Assembly: GCF_000384295.1 (NCBI RefSeq)
Contig: NZ_KB913037.1
Span: 5,762,822-5,826,821 of the forward strand
Source: Amycolatopsis balhimycina FH 1894
GTDB taxonomy: Bacteria; Actinomycetota; Actinomycetes; Mycobacteriales; Pseudonocardiaceae
Direction of reading: 5' to 3'
DNA length: 64,000 bases
Numbering within the stretch: position 1 is the stretch's first letter; each line of letters opens with the position of its first letter. The translations under genes and the position numbers were made by a program. The notes beneath the pieces were generated by a model. The model saw only the letters and a program-made list of their open reading frames with translations. It did not search any database and was not told the origin of the DNA. Positions 44,501-53,722 of the stretch are shown one piece after another.

Positions 44501-46438
44501 GTGACCGCATCATCGTGGCTGCTGGTGGCCTTTCCTGCCCTCGGCGCGCTCGTCCTGCTGCTGGCAGGGAAGCGAGCCAAGGCGTGGGGGCATCTGCTCG
44601 GCTGTGCCACCGTCACCCTGGCCTTCGTCTACGGCCTGATCCTGTTCTTCACCGCCGACACGGGCACCACGACGGACACCAAGCTGTACTCGTGGATCCC
44701 GGCCGGTGCGCTGCAGATCGACTTCGGGCTGCGGATCGACGCGCTGTCGCTGACGTTCGTGCTGCTCATCACCGGCGTCGGCATGCTGATCCACTACTAC
44801 TCGATCGGCTACATGGCCGACGACGAGGGCCGGTACCGCTTCTTCGCGTACCTGAACCTCTTCGTCGCGTCGATGCTGATCCTGGTGCTGGGCAACAGCT
44901 TCGTGACGCTCTACCTGGGCTGGGAGGGCGTGGGTCTCGCGTCCTACCTGCTCATCGGCTGGTACCAGGGCCGTCCGTCCGCCGCGACCGCGGCGAAGAA
45001 GGCGTTCCTGATGAACCGCGTCGGGGATGTCGGGCTGGCGCTGGCGATCTTCATCATGTTCAAGTACGCGGGCTCGACCGGCTACGCGCAGGTGTTCCAG
45101 GCGGTCGGCGACGGCAAGTTCTCGCTGGGCGCGATCACCGCGATGGCGATCCTGCTCCTGCTGGGCGCCTGCGGTAAGTCCGGCCAGTTCCCGCTGCAGG
45201 CGTGGCTCCCGGACGCGATGGAGGGCCCGACCCCGGTGTCGGCCCTGATCCACGCGGCGACGATGGTGACCGCGGGCGTCTACCTGGTGGCCCGCTCCAA
45301 GGACATCTTCAACGCCACCGAAGACGGCCGCCTGATCGTCACGCTGGTCGGCACGGTGACCCTGCTGCTCGGGTGCATCATCGGCTGCGCGTACGACGAC
45401 ATCAAGAAGGTCCTCGCGTACTCCACGGTCAGCCAGATCGGCTACATGATGCTCGCCGTCGGCCTCGGGCCGATCGCCTACGCGCTGGGCATCATGCACC
45501 TGGTCGCGCACGGCTTCTTCAAGGCCGGGCTGTTCCTCGGGGCCGGGTCGGTCATGCACGGCATGAACGACGAGGTCGACATGCGGAAGTTCGGCGGCCT
45601 GCGCAAGCACATGCCGATCACCTTCATCACCTTCGGCCTCGGGTACCTGGCCCTGATCGGCATCCCGCCGCTGTCGGGCTTCTTCACCAAGGACGCGATC
45701 ATCGAAGCGGCGTTCGGCCAGGGCGGCTGGCGCGGCTGGGTGATGGGCGGCGCGGCGCTGCTGGGCGCCGGGCTCACCGCGTTCTACATGACGCGCCTGA
45801 TGATGATGACGTTCTTCGGCAAGGAGCGCTGGAAGGACATCAACACAGCGTTGGAGCTCGATCCCGCAAGCGGATCTTCGGGCGACGGCCCACGGCCTTT
45901 CCACCCGCACGAGTCCAAGGCGATCATGTGGGTCCCGATGGCGGTGCTGGCGGTCGGCTCGGTCGGCGCCGGCGCGTTCTTCGCCCTCGGTGACCGCTTC
46001 GCCGAGTGGCTGACCCCCTCGGTCGGCAAGCTGGAGGAAGCCCACCACTCGCCGCTGAACGCCGGCGTGATCTCGGCGGGCGCGATCGTGTTCTCGCTGC
46101 TCGGTGTGCTGATCGCGTACCTGATCTTCCGCCGTGACGTCCCGGTCGAGCGGCCCGAGCGGGTCTCGTTCGTCACCCGGGCCGCGCGCAAGGACCTGTA
46201 CGGCAACACCCTCAACGAGACGCTGGTCGCCCGCCCGGGCACCTGGCTCTCGCGGGCGCTGGTGTTCGTCGACAACCGCGGCGTCGACGGCGCGGTCAAC
46301 GGCCTGGCGGCCTCCCTCGGCGGCGGCTCCGGCCGGCTGAGGCGGCTCCAGACCGGGTTCGTCCGGTCCTACGCGCTGTCGATGCTCGGCGGCACGTTCC
46401 TGCTTCTGGCGGCTCTCCTGCTGGTGAGGTTCTCCTGA
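44501..46438 (+). CDS. nuoL: NADH-quinone oxidoreductase subunit L
   Basis: 645 aa, GTG start. About 15-16 helices; the antiporter motifs [59 protein letters not shown] and [20 protein letters not shown] are present, with the key Lys and Glu. It pumps protons at the distal end and carries the lateral helix near its C-terminus. Overlaps nuoM by 1 nt (TGATG). Confidence 0.97.
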   Translation: MTASSWLLVAFPALGALVLLLAGKRAKAWGHLLGCATVTLAFVYGLILFFTADTGTTTDTKLYSWIPAGALQIDFGLRIDALSLTFVLLITGVGMLIHYYSIGYMADDEGRYRFFAYLNLFVASMLILVLGNSFVTLYLGWEGVGLASYLLIGWYQGRPSAATAAKKAFLMNRVGDVGLALAIFIMFKYAGSTGYAQVFQAVGDGKFSLGAITAMAILLLLGACGKSGQFPLQAWLPDAMEGPTPVSALIHAATMVTAGVYLVARSKDIFNATEDGRLIVTLVGTVTLLLGCIIGCAYDDIKKVLAYSTVSQIGYMMLAVGLGPIAYALGIMHLVAHGFFKAGLFLGAGSVMHGMNDEVDMRKFGGLRKHMPITFITFGLGYLALIGIPPLSGFFTKDAIIEAAFGQGGWRGWVMGGAALLGAGLTAFYMTRLMMMTFFGKERWKDINTALELDPASGSSGDGPRPFHPHESKAIMWVPMAVLAVGSVGAGAFFALGDRFAEWLTPSVGKLEEAHHSPLNAGVISAGAIVFSLLGVLIAYLIFRRDVPVERPERVSFVTRAARKDLYGNTLNETLVARPGTWLSRALVFVDNRGVDGAVNGLAASLGGGSGRLRRLQTGFVRSYALSMLGGTFLLLAALLLVRFS

Positions 46439-48027
46439 TGACCTGGTTGCTCATCCTCATCCTGGTGCCGCTCGCCGGCTCCCTGGTGCTGGCGTTCCTC
46501 AAGGGGAACGACCGCGCCGCGGTGCTGGCCGCGCTGGCGTTCTCGATCCTCGAGTTCCTGCTGATCATCCCGTTCTGGCTCAGCTACTCGCCTTCGGGTG
46601 CGCGGCTGCAGATGACGTCGAGCTTCGACTGGATCCCGAGCTTCGGGGTGCACATCGCGTTCGGCACCGACGGCATCTCGCTGATCATGATCGCGGTGAT
46701 CGCGCTGCTGGTGCCGATCGTCGTCGGCGGGCTCGGCACGCTGGACAAGCTGCCACCGGGCCGCAGCGCGGGCGGGTTCCTGTCGCTGATCCTGCTGCAG
46801 GAAGCGCTCACGATCGGCGTGTTCGCCGCGACCGATGTCTTCCTGTTCTACGTGCTGTTCGAGATCATGCTGATCCCGATGTACTTCCTCATCGGCGGCT
46901 ACGGCGGCGCGAACCGGCAGTACGCGGCGGTGAAGTTCTTCCTGTACTCGTTCCTCGGCGGCCTGATCATGCTGGCGTCGGCGATCGGGGCGTACTCGCT
47001 CGCGGCCGACAAGCTCGGCAAGGGCACGTTCGACTGGGCCACGCTGGTGACGGTGGTCCGCGACGCGCCGCTGTCGACGCAGATCTGGCTGTTCCTCGGG
47101 TTCTTCCTGGCGTTCGCGATCAAGGCGCCGCTGGTGCCGTTCCACACCTGGCTGCCGGACGCGGCGGGGGAGGCGCCGATCGGCGTCGCCGTCCTGCTGG
47201 TCGGCGTGCTGGACAAGGTCGGCACGTTCGGGTTCCTGCGCTACTGCCTGCCGATGTTCCCCCAGGCGAGCAAGACCCTCGCGCCGCTGGTGCTGGTGCT
47301 CTCGGTGATCGGTGTCCTCTATGGATCGATCCTCGCCGCCGGGCAGCGGGACATGAAGCGGTTCATCGCCTACGTCTCGATCGCGCACTTCGGCTTCATC
47401 TCGCTGGGCATCTTCGCGTTCAACGAGCAGGCGATGATCGGCTCGGCGACGTACATGCTCAACCACAGCCTCGCGACCGGCATGCTGATCGTGGTGATCG
47501 GCCTGGTGATCACGCGCGGCGGGTCGTCGAAGATCTCCGACTACGGCGGCATGGCGAAGGTGACCCCGTTGCTGGCGGGCATGTTCCTCCTCGCCGGTCT
47601 GTCGACGCTTTCGCTGCCGGGCACCAACTCGTTCGTCTCCGAGTTCCTGGTGCTCATCGGGTCCTTTGTGGACCAGCCGGTGTACACGATCCTCGCCACG
47701 GTGGGCATGGTCCTGGCCGCGGCGTACGTCCTGTGGCTCTACCAGCGCGTCATGCAGGGCCCGGTCCGCGGTGACGCTGTGTTTTCGCCGGCCCCGACGG
47801 GGCCTCCCACCCCGACCAGCGTGGAGTCGGGTGGCGCCGTAGCCACAGCAACCGTGGCTGAGTCCGGATCAACAAAGGTCATCCGCGACCTGAGCGGGCG
47901 GGAGATCGCGATCCTCGCGCCGCTGGTCGTGCTGATCCTCGTTCTCGGCTTCTACCCGAAGCCGGTGCTCGACACAGTCACCCCGACGGTGCAGCAGACG
48001 CTGTCCTCGGTCCAGGGAGGCAAGTAA
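46438..48027 (+). CDS. nuoM: NADH-quinone oxidoreductase subunit M
   Basis: 529 aa. About 14 helices and the antiporter motifs FYVLFEIMLIPMYFLIGGYGG (with the buried Glu), FAIKAPLVPFHTWLPDAAGEAPIGVAVLLVGVLDKVGTFG and MKRFIAYVSIAHFGFISLGI. An internal low-complexity loop (PAPTGPPTPTSVESGGAVAT) precedes the last helix. Proton channel of the membrane arm. nuoN begins 2 nt after its stop. Confidence 0.97.
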   Translation: MTWLLILILVPLAGSLVLAFLKGNDRAAVLAALAFSILEFLLIIPFWLSYSPSGARLQMTSSFDWIPSFGVHIAFGTDGISLIMIAVIALLVPIVVGGLGTLDKLPPGRSAGGFLSLILLQEALTIGVFAATDVFLFYVLFEIMLIPMYFLIGGYGGANRQYAAVKFFLYSFLGGLIMLASAIGAYSLAADKLGKGTFDWATLVTVVRDAPLSTQIWLFLGFFLAFAIKAPLVPFHTWLPDAAGEAPIGVAVLLVGVLDKVGTFGFLRYCLPMFPQASKTLAPLVLVLSVIGVLYGSILAAGQRDMKRFIAYVSIAHFGFISLGIFAFNEQAMIGSATYMLNHSLATGMLIVVIGLVITRGGSSKISDYGGMAKVTPLLAGMFLLAGLSTLSLPGTNSFVSEFLVLIGSFVDQPVYTILATVGMVLAAAYVLWLYQRVMQGPVRGDAVFSPAPTGPPTPTSVESGGAVATATVAESGSTKVIRDLSGREIAILAPLVVLILVLGFYPKPVLDTVTPTVQQTLSSVQGGK

Positions 48028-48029
48028 CC

Positions 48030-49598
48030 GTGCTCGACATCCTCCTGACGCAGGCGCAGCCGCCGATCGCGACGCCGTCGGTGAACTACCCGGCGGTGCT
48101 GCCGATGCTGATCGTCTTCGGCGCGGCGTGCGTCAGCGTGCTGGTCGAGGCGTTCGCGTCGAAGCGCTCGCGCTTCGGCCTGCAGGTCGGGCTGAGCCTG
48201 GCGGCGATCGTGGCGGCCGGCGTCAGCCTGTTCCTCTACGCCACGGGCGACGCGCCCGCGGGCGGCGTCAAGACGTTCAGCGGCGCGATCTCGATCGACC
48301 GGCCGGCGCTGTTCCTCTGGGGCACGCTGCTGGCCTTGGCCGTCGGCGCGGTGCTGCTGATCTCGGACCGCGTGGTCGAGCCGGGCGGCGCGCTGGTCGC
48401 GCAGGCCGGCATCCGCCCTGGCACGCTCCAGGACCGTGCGCAGACGGCGACGGTCATGCAGACCGAGGTGTTCCCGCTGACGCTGTTCGCGCTTGGCGGC
48501 ATGATGGCGTTCTGCGCGTCGAACGACCTGTTGACGATGTTCATCGCGCTGGAAGTCCTGTCGCTGCCGCTGTACCTGATGTGCGGCCTGGCCCGGCGGC
48601 GGCGGTTGCTGTCGCAGGAGGCGGCGGTCAAGTACTTCCTGCTCGGCGCGTTCTCGTCGGCGTTCTTCCTGTACGGGCTGGCGCTGCTGTACGGCTACGC
48701 GAACTCCGTGAAGCTGGGCGACATCGCGAACGCGGCGGCCGGGTCCGACCGGTCGGACACGCTGCTGTTCGCCGGGCTGGGTCTCTTGGTGGTCGGTCTG
48801 CTGTTCAAGGGCTCGGTCGGCCCGTTCCACACGTGGACCCCGGACGTGTACCAGGGAGCGCCGACACCGGTGACGGCGTTCATGGCGGCGTGCACGAAGG
48901 TCGCGGCGTTCGGCGGGATCCTGCGGGTGCTGTCGGTGGCGTTCTCGTCGACTTCGTGGGAGTGGCGCGGAGTCCTGTGGGGGGTGGCGATCATCTCGAT
49001 GGTGATCGGCGCGGTGCTGGGCCTGACGCAGACGGACGTCAAGCGCATGGTGGCGTATTCGTCGATCGCGCACGCGGGTTTCCTGCTGGTCGGGGCGATC
49101 GCGATGACTCGCGACGGTTTGTCCAGCACGCTGTTCTACCTGCTGGCGTACGGCTTCACGACGCTGGCGGCGTTCGGCGTGATCAGCCTGGTCCGCGACT
49201 CGTCGGGGGAGGCAACGCACCTCTCGGCGTGGGCGGGGCTGGCGAAGCGGTCACCGTTGGTGGCGGCCGTGTTCACGTTCCTGCTCTTGGCTCTGGCGGG
49301 CATTCCTTTGACGTCCGGTTTCGTGGGCAAGTTCGTGGTCTTCTCGGCAGCGCTGTCGGACGGAATGGCACCGCTGGTCGTGATCGCGTTGGTGTTCAGC
49401 GCGGTGGCGGCGTTCTTCTACCTGCGGGTGATCGTCCTGATGTACTTCTCAGAGCCGGCGCCCGACGGCCCCTCGGTATCGGTCCCGGGCTTCGGCACGG
49501 GCACGGCGATCTTCCTCGGCACGGGCGTGACGCTGGTGCTGGGCCTGGTCCCGGCGTTCGCTCTCGGCTGGGCGGGCTCGGGCGGTTTCGCTTTCTGA
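48030..49598 (+). CDS. nuoN: NADH-quinone oxidoreductase subunit N
   Basis: 522 aa, GTG start. About 14 helices with MFIALEVLSLPLYLMCGLARR, FKGSVGPFHTWTPDVYQGAPTPVTAFMAACTKVAAF and VKRMVAYSSIAHAGFLLVGAI. The innermost antiporter-like subunit of the membrane arm. Last gene of the 14-gene nuo operon; a palindromic terminator begins 11 nt after its stop. Confidence 0.97.
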   Translation: MLDILLTQAQPPIATPSVNYPAVLPMLIVFGAACVSVLVEAFASKRSRFGLQVGLSLAAIVAAGVSLFLYATGDAPAGGVKTFSGAISIDRPALFLWGTLLALAVGAVLLISDRVVEPGGALVAQAGIRPGTLQDRAQTATVMQTEVFPLTLFALGGMMAFCASNDLLTMFIALEVLSLPLYLMCGLARRRRLLSQEAAVKYFLLGAFSSAFFLYGLALLYGYANSVKLGDIANAAAGSDRSDTLLFAGLGLLVVGLLFKGSVGPFHTWTPDVYQGAPTPVTAFMAACTKVAAFGGILRVLSVAFSSTSWEWRGVLWGVAIISMVIGAVLGLTQTDVKRMVAYSSIAHAGFLLVGAIAMTRDGLSSTLFYLLAYGFTTLAAFGVISLVRDSSGEATHLSAWAGLAKRSPLVAAVFTFLLLALAGIPLTSGFVGKFVVFSAALSDGMAPLVVIALVFSAVAAFFYLRVIVLMYFSEPAPDGPSVSVPGFGTGTAIFLGTGVTLVLGLVPAFALGWAGSGGFAF

Positions 49599-49609
49599 GT
49601 CTTGTGGTT

Positions 49610-49658
49610 CGTGAAGGCCACCTTGAGGAACGTAGAGTTCCTCAAGGTGGCCTTCACG
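49610..49658. repeat. Intergenic palindrome family A, copy 3
   Basis: 22-bp perfect arms (49610-49631, 49637-49658), CGTGAAGGCCACCTTGAGG with a 5-nt loop GTAGA. Terminates the nuo operon, 11 nt after nuoN; the right arm contains the TGA (49656-49654) of the converging 94-residue gene. Confidence 0.88.
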
Positions 49659-49938
49659 GCGTTTGGGCGAACTCGCTGGTGCCGTCCCATGCCAGCATGA
49701 GTTCGGCGAGAACTTCACCCAGCTCGTCGTACTCGACGACTTCGCCGTAGGAGACGCTGAACAGCCCGGCCTCGTGGTGCCCCTTGCGGAGCAGGTCGAG
49801 AGCCCACGTACGCAATTCTGTGATGTACGTGTCGTGCTTCTGCAGCGCGGAGTTGACCTCGGCGAAGCCGACCAATTCATGGCTGATGTCGTTGACGGAA
49901 GTCTTGCGGAGTTCGTAGGCGAAATAGCCGTAACGCAT
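49654..49938 (-). CDS. Hypothetical protein, 94 aa
   Basis: 94 aa, ATG start behind AGGGGA, with a TAGAGT -10 box on the minus strand at 49977-49972. The sequence (YGYFAYELRKTSVNDISHEL, then YDELGEVLAELMLAWDGTSEFA) looks like a soluble, mainly helical protein with no Cys and no known domain. It is divergent from the XRE regulator, 90 bp apart, so the pair may share control. Codon use is less extreme than in nuo. Function unknown; possibly part of the XRE/DUF397 regulatory set. Confidence 0.65.
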   Translation of the reverse strand: MRYGYFAYELRKTSVNDISHELVGFAEVNSALQKHDTYITELRTWALDLLRKGHHEAGLFSVSYGEVVEYDELGEVLAELMLAWDGTSEFAQTP

Positions 49939-50028
49939 CTCTGGTCCCCTGATCGAGTTGTTGTTGCAGCAACTCTAGCGCTATTCATTGGCGTCGTGCC
50001 AAGCTCATTCACCTGAAGGGAGGGTGCC

Positions 50029-50880
50029 ATGCCGAGGTCAAAACCCAAGCCGCAAGCACGTGGACTTGCAGAGGGGTTACGTTTTGAACGACGAGCCCGC
50101 AAGCTCGCAATGGTTGAGGTGGCAGAGAAACTGGGCTGGTCCGAGTCCACACTCAGTCGCATCGAAACCGGCTTGCGTAATGCGTCAACTGAAGAAGTTT
50201 CCGCTTTGCTTGCCATCTATCAGGTGACCGGTGTCAAGCGAAGCAAGCTGATCGAGATGTCGCGCGACATCGATCGCGCGGCCTGGCTCGAAATGCGCTA
50301 CGCCGATGTGCCAGAGCAGGCCAAGACCCTCGCGCAGTACGAGGCCGACGCTGTCCGGATCGTCGAGACCACCGTGATCACGATCCCTGGGCTTCTGCAG
50401 ACACCCAGGTACATACGTTCGTTGATGGGATCCGCCGGCGTGGCGCCGCCGGATATCCCGCAGCGGGTGAACCTGAGGTTGGAGCGCCAGAAGGTCTTGA
50501 ACAGCAAACGTGCGCCGATGCTGGTGACTTACCTCGACGAGGCTGCGCTGCATCGGGTGATCGGCGGTCCGCAGGTCATGGCGGACCAGTTGAGGCATCT
50601 CGTGGAGATGGCAGAGCGCACACTGGTGGAGGTGCGTGTCATCTCGTTCGGTGTCGGCGGTCATGCGGCGATCGATGGCGCCTTTGACCTGCTTGACTTC
50701 GCCGATGCTCGACCGCTGGTGCATCTCGAGCAGCTGAGGTCAGGCTTGTTCCTGGATCAGCTTGCCGATGTGGATCCCTATGTGCGGACCGTCGCTGCGC
50801 TGGATTCAGTCGCTCTCGGCCCTATGCAGTCGGTGCAACTGATCGAGCACCTCTCTGCAAGATATGAATCACTAGACTGA
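50029..50880 (+). CDS. XRE family regulator with DUF5753 domain
   Basis: 283 aa, ATG start with GAAGGGAGG. N-terminal HTH (LRFERRARKLAMVEVAEKLGWSESTLSRIETGLRNAS) followed by the DUF5753 domain (from about 90: QYEADAVRIVETTVITIPGLLQTPRYIRSLM). These regulators commonly sit directly before a DUF397 gene, as here, in developmental or stress switches of the WhiJ/BldB type in Streptomyces. GC content and codon use look lower than in the nuo genes, suggesting an accessory module. Confidence 0.92.
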   Translation: MPRSKPKPQARGLAEGLRFERRARKLAMVEVAEKLGWSESTLSRIETGLRNASTEEVSALLAIYQVTGVKRSKLIEMSRDIDRAAWLEMRYADVPEQAKTLAQYEADAVRIVETTVITIPGLLQTPRYIRSLMGSAGVAPPDIPQRVNLRLERQKVLNSKRAPMLVTYLDEAALHRVIGGPQVMADQLRHLVEMAERTLVEVRVISFGVGGHAAIDGAFDLLDFADARPLVHLEQLRSGLFLDQLADVDPYVRTVAALDSVALGPMQSVQLIEHLSARYESLD

Positions 50881-50884
50881 GTGT

Positions 50885-51088
50885 ATGGACCTGTTCTCGG
50901 CGAGCTGGCGCAAGTCCAGCTACAGCGGCACCCAGTCATCCTGCGTCGAGGTCGCGTTCGGCGCCACGCGTGCCGCCGTCCGGGACTCGAAGGACCCGGA
51001 CGGCGGCGCGCTGGTGTTGTCACCGGCGTCGTTTGCGGCGTTAGTGATCCAGGCCGGCGCGCAGCGAAGCGACTTTCTGGCCCAGTAG
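50885..51088 (+). CDS. DUF397 domain protein
   Basis: 67 aa, 4 nt after the XRE stop. WRKSSYSGTQSSCVEVAF, then VRDSKDPDGGALVLSPASFAALV is the DUF397 signature. Such small proteins partner with the adjacent XRE/DUF5753 regulator, probably counteracting its DNA binding. The 3' end overlaps the convergent espG-like gene by 48 nt. Confidence 0.92.
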   Translation: MDLFSASWRKSSYSGTQSSCVEVAFGATRAAVRDSKDPDGGALVLSPASFAALVIQAGAQRSDFLAQ

Positions 51089-51796
51089 CCCCGGCTCGCC
51101 GGGCAGCACGGTGATGTACCGGTTGCCCGGCGCCCCGGAAAGCAGGACGGCTACGCGCCCAGCCTCGACGTCGAGGTAGCTCAGCGAATCCTGGGTGAGC
51201 GTGCGGGGCCCGCCGTTCGACCGCTTCGCCGCGTAGAACTGTCCGACGCCGAAGTAGGGTTGGCCGAAGATTTCGTCGAGTTGCTGGGCCGCGCGGCTTC
51301 GGGTGGGACCTGTGTCGTAGAGATCGTCGGCTTCTGCTTCGTGCCGGAACTCGTCCTGAGGTAGCGAGAAGGGCGTGAAGCACGCCGGAGCGTACTGAGG
51401 CAGGTTGGCGACCAGCGCGTCCGCCGGGTTGTTGTCCGGCGAAACGGTCTTCAGCCAGACACGCTCGCCCTGGCACAGCGCGGTGACCGCGAACCTTCCC
51501 TGGGCCGCGACGAGCACGCCGATCTGCTCCTCCGTGTCGCGGGCATAAGCGAAGTATTCGGTTGCCGGACGGTCGAGCAGATGCAGGACTTCCTCGAATC
51601 CCGGCGTGAAGCGGTCTCCCTGAGTGAAGCCGTACTGGCTCAGTTCCTCGAACGCCTCACGATTCACCTGGTTCGCCGAGGACGGCGGGATGTACCGCAA
51701 CCCTCCGGCGAAAACTTGGTGCGGTTCGCCGCACCCCACCTGGTTCATCGCGGTGAGCAGAGTGTTCAGCGAAAGTTCGACCTGTTTGAGCACCAC
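51041..51796 (-). CDS. espG: ESX secretion-associated protein, EspG family
   Basis: 251 aa, GTG or ATG-equivalent start after GGGGAGGAACCAC. The sequence (VELSLNTLLTAMNQVGCGEPHQVF, FEELSQYGFTQGDRFTPGFEEVLHLLDRPATEYFAY, EAGRVAVLLSGAPGNRYITVLPG) has the EspG layout, a cytosolic chaperone that binds PPE proteins before type VII secretion. It is the last of four genes on this strand, behind a WxG/PPE-like protein that is the obvious client. No ESX core component (EccB-E) is present in the window. Overlaps the DUF397 3' end. Confidence 0.85.
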   Translation of the reverse strand: MVLKQVELSLNTLLTAMNQVGCGEPHQVFAGGLRYIPPSSANQVNREAFEELSQYGFTQGDRFTPGFEEVLHLLDRPATEYFAYARDTEEQIGVLVAAQGRFAVTALCQGERVWLKTVSPDNNPADALVANLPQYAPACFTPFSLPQDEFRHEAEADDLYDTGPTRSRAAQQLDEIFGQPYFGVGQFYAAKRSNGGPRTLTQDSLSYLDVEAGRVAVLLSGAPGNRYITVLPGEPGLLGQKVASLRAGLDH

Positions 51797-51821
51797 GTGG
51801 TTCCTCCCCTTTCGCGTGGTG

Positions 51822-53096
51822 CTACTTGTTCGGTTTCTCGCCGATCACCGGCGGCACCGGCTTCTCGATGTCGCCACCGAAGGTGTCGTCGGGATCCGGG
51901 TTCCGGAGGTAGGCCGCGGCCTTCTTCTCCTTGTCCTCTTCTTTCTTGCCGCCGGCCGCATGCCCCATCGGCATCCCGTTGGCACCACCCCTGCCGGCGG
52001 CACCGGCCGCACCGGGACGTCCCCCGGCGACGTTCTCGCCGACCACGCCACGCCCCGAGCCGGGGCCCGGCCCCATCCCGCGCGCACCCGGCTCGTTCAC
52101 GGAGCCGCTGCCCGTGCCGCGATATCCACCGCTGCCCGAACCTGGCCCGTAACCGCCGGTCGCGTATCCGCCGGTCCCGGGCCCGAACTCGCCGCTGCCG
52201 TACGGCCCGAATCCCTGCCCGAGGGAGTTGATCGGTTGCCCGGTCGGACCGAACTGATACCCGGTGCTCGCCGCGGGCGGCATGACGGGCTTGGGTACAT
52301 AGCTGTTGGCGTGCGTGTCGTCTGAAGTGGACGGATTGGTGGCTCCCGGCGTCCGGCCACCGACCTGGTTCTGTCCGACCTGATTTTGGCCGGTTTGATT
52401 CTGCCCTGTCTGGTTCTGACCGGTCTTGTTCTGGCCGGTCTGCGTGCCGGGCCGGTACTGAGTCTGGCCGGGGACGCTGGGCGGCTGGGTTCGCTGCCGA
52501 TCTTGCGCACGGCGTCCGGTATCGGTGCCGGTCGTCGTGTCCGGGGGCGGCGACCCGGTGTCCAAGGTGATCGGCGCACCGGAGTCGGTCAGCTGCGCGT
52601 ACTGGGCGGGCATCTGCCCGCCATTGGTGGTGCTGGCGGAGTGGTAGGCGCGAAAGGCATCGATGTTGGCCTGGCTGTCGGCCTGCCATCCGGCGACCTT
52701 GGTCTGGTACGACTTGCCATCGCCTGCGAGCGTGTTGTAAAGGTCATCGGCGGTGATGTCAGGAGGCTGCGCCGCAACGGGCTTCACGGAGTTCTTCGCG
52801 GTCCCGAAGGCGCCCATCTGCGCACCGACGGCGCTTTGCGCGTTCTTGAGATGGATGGCATCGTCCATCGCCGCCTGGATCAGCGGTGCCGTCGAGTCCG
52901 CGGCGGTATCTCCGGCGCCGCCCTGCCAACCGCTCATGGTCTTGGCCCGAAGAGCGTTGATCCGAGCGGCCCGGTCGATCATCCGCTGAGTCAGCTGGCT
53001 CGCACCGTCCTGAGCGTCGGCCAGGGCCTGAGTTCCCTTGCCGCCAGTGATCTGCTCGTAGATCTGAGCTGCGGTCAGCGGCCCTTCGGCGACCAT
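51822..53096 (-). CDS. WxG/PPE-like type VII-associated protein with TGQNQ repeats
   Basis: 424 aa from the ATG at 53096 (TGATG, 1-nt overlap with the lipoprotein stop; a GTG at 53099 adds one residue). N-terminal ~170 residues are helical with a GWQGGAG WxG motif near residue 57 and LTAAQIYEQITGGKGTQALA at the front, like PPE/WxG proteins of ESX systems. The middle has five tandem pentapeptides [TV]GQN[QK] (about 220-244). The tail is a Gly/Pro/Ser-rich region, then a charged GGKKEEDKEKKAAAYLRN segment. Likely exported with help of the neighbouring EspG; that is inference. Confidence 0.75.
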   Translation of the reverse strand: MVAEGPLTAAQIYEQITGGKGTQALADAQDGASQLTQRMIDRAARINALRAKTMSGWQGGAGDTAADSTAPLIQAAMDDAIHLKNAQSAVGAQMGAFGTAKNSVKPVAAQPPDITADDLYNTLAGDGKSYQTKVAGWQADSQANIDAFRAYHSASTTNGGQMPAQYAQLTDSGAPITLDTGSPPPDTTTGTDTGRRAQDRQRTQPPSVPGQTQYRPGTQTGQNKTGQNQTGQNQTGQNQVGQNQVGGRTPGATNPSTSDDTHANSYVPKPVMPPAASTGYQFGPTGQPINSLGQGFGPYGSGEFGPGTGGYATGGYGPGSGSGGYRGTGSGSVNEPGARGMGPGPGSGRGVVGENVAGGRPGAAGAAGRGGANGMPMGHAAGGKKEEDKEKKAAAYLRNPDPDDTFGGDIEKPVPPVIGEKPNK

Positions 53097-53722
53097 CACC
53101 TCACCGCCCGTAAATTAGTCAATACCTGCGCGGCGACTTCGTGTGCGGCTGCGCAGGGATCTTTCTTGCCGACGTTCTCCTCCGACTGTGCGATCGAAAC
53201 GTCAATGATCTCTTGATCGCTCGTGCCTACGGCGATTGCGCAACGACCGTGTGTTGTCCGTTCGTCGACCATGCCATACGCAACCATTGGGTAGCCATCG
53301 ACCGGGTCCATCGGCAAGAAGAAGGGGAAAGTTGTGTTTTTCTTCTGGTAGATGGCTGTCAAGCCAACTTTGTCGACCTCGTTGAAAATAACTGATAAGC
53401 CAGCCTGTGAGACCTTGGGTGTATTCCAACTGCAACCGGGGCCGCCGGGGCCATTCAGATCCGGTTTTGGTGTAACTCCAGAGCCGAGGAGAGCGTTGAC
53501 CTGACTGTCTTTGAGTGAGTCACACGGTGCCTGTTTGAAGTGGGTTGTGTCCAGCGGGCTCTCGACCTTCGGGACTCCGGCCCCCGGGAGCCCGTCGGCC
53601 GAGTTGGGTGACGAAGACTGGCTGTCGGTGCTGGAGGACGGCTGGGGTTTGCCCTCGTTGGTGGTAGTACACGCAGTCAGGCTCAGTAATGATGCGCTGA
53701 CCAGAATGATTGTGCGGCGCAT
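53096..53722 (-). CDS. DUF3558 family lipoprotein
   Basis: 208 aa from the ATG at 53722 behind GGAGG. Signal peptide and lipobox SLTACTTT (Cys near residue 18), then a Ser-rich linker and a DUF3558 domain with cysteines in FKQAPCDSLKDSQVNALLG, GGPGCSWNTP, THGRCAIAVG and KKDPCAAAHEVAAQV. DUF3558 lipoproteins often occur in ESX-related loci of Pseudonocardiaceae. Its start overlaps the EspC-like gene's stop and its own stop overlaps the WxG-like gene start, so the set is translationally coupled. Confidence 0.88.
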   Translation of the reverse strand: MRRTIILVSASLLSLTACTTTNEGKPQPSSSTDSQSSSPNSADGLPGAGVPKVESPLDTTHFKQAPCDSLKDSQVNALLGSGVTPKPDLNGPGGPGCSWNTPKVSQAGLSVIFNEVDKVGLTAIYQKKNTTFPFFLPMDPVDGYPMVAYGMVDERTTHGRCAIAVGTSDQEIIDVSIAQSEENVGKKDPCAAAHEVAAQVLTNLRAVR

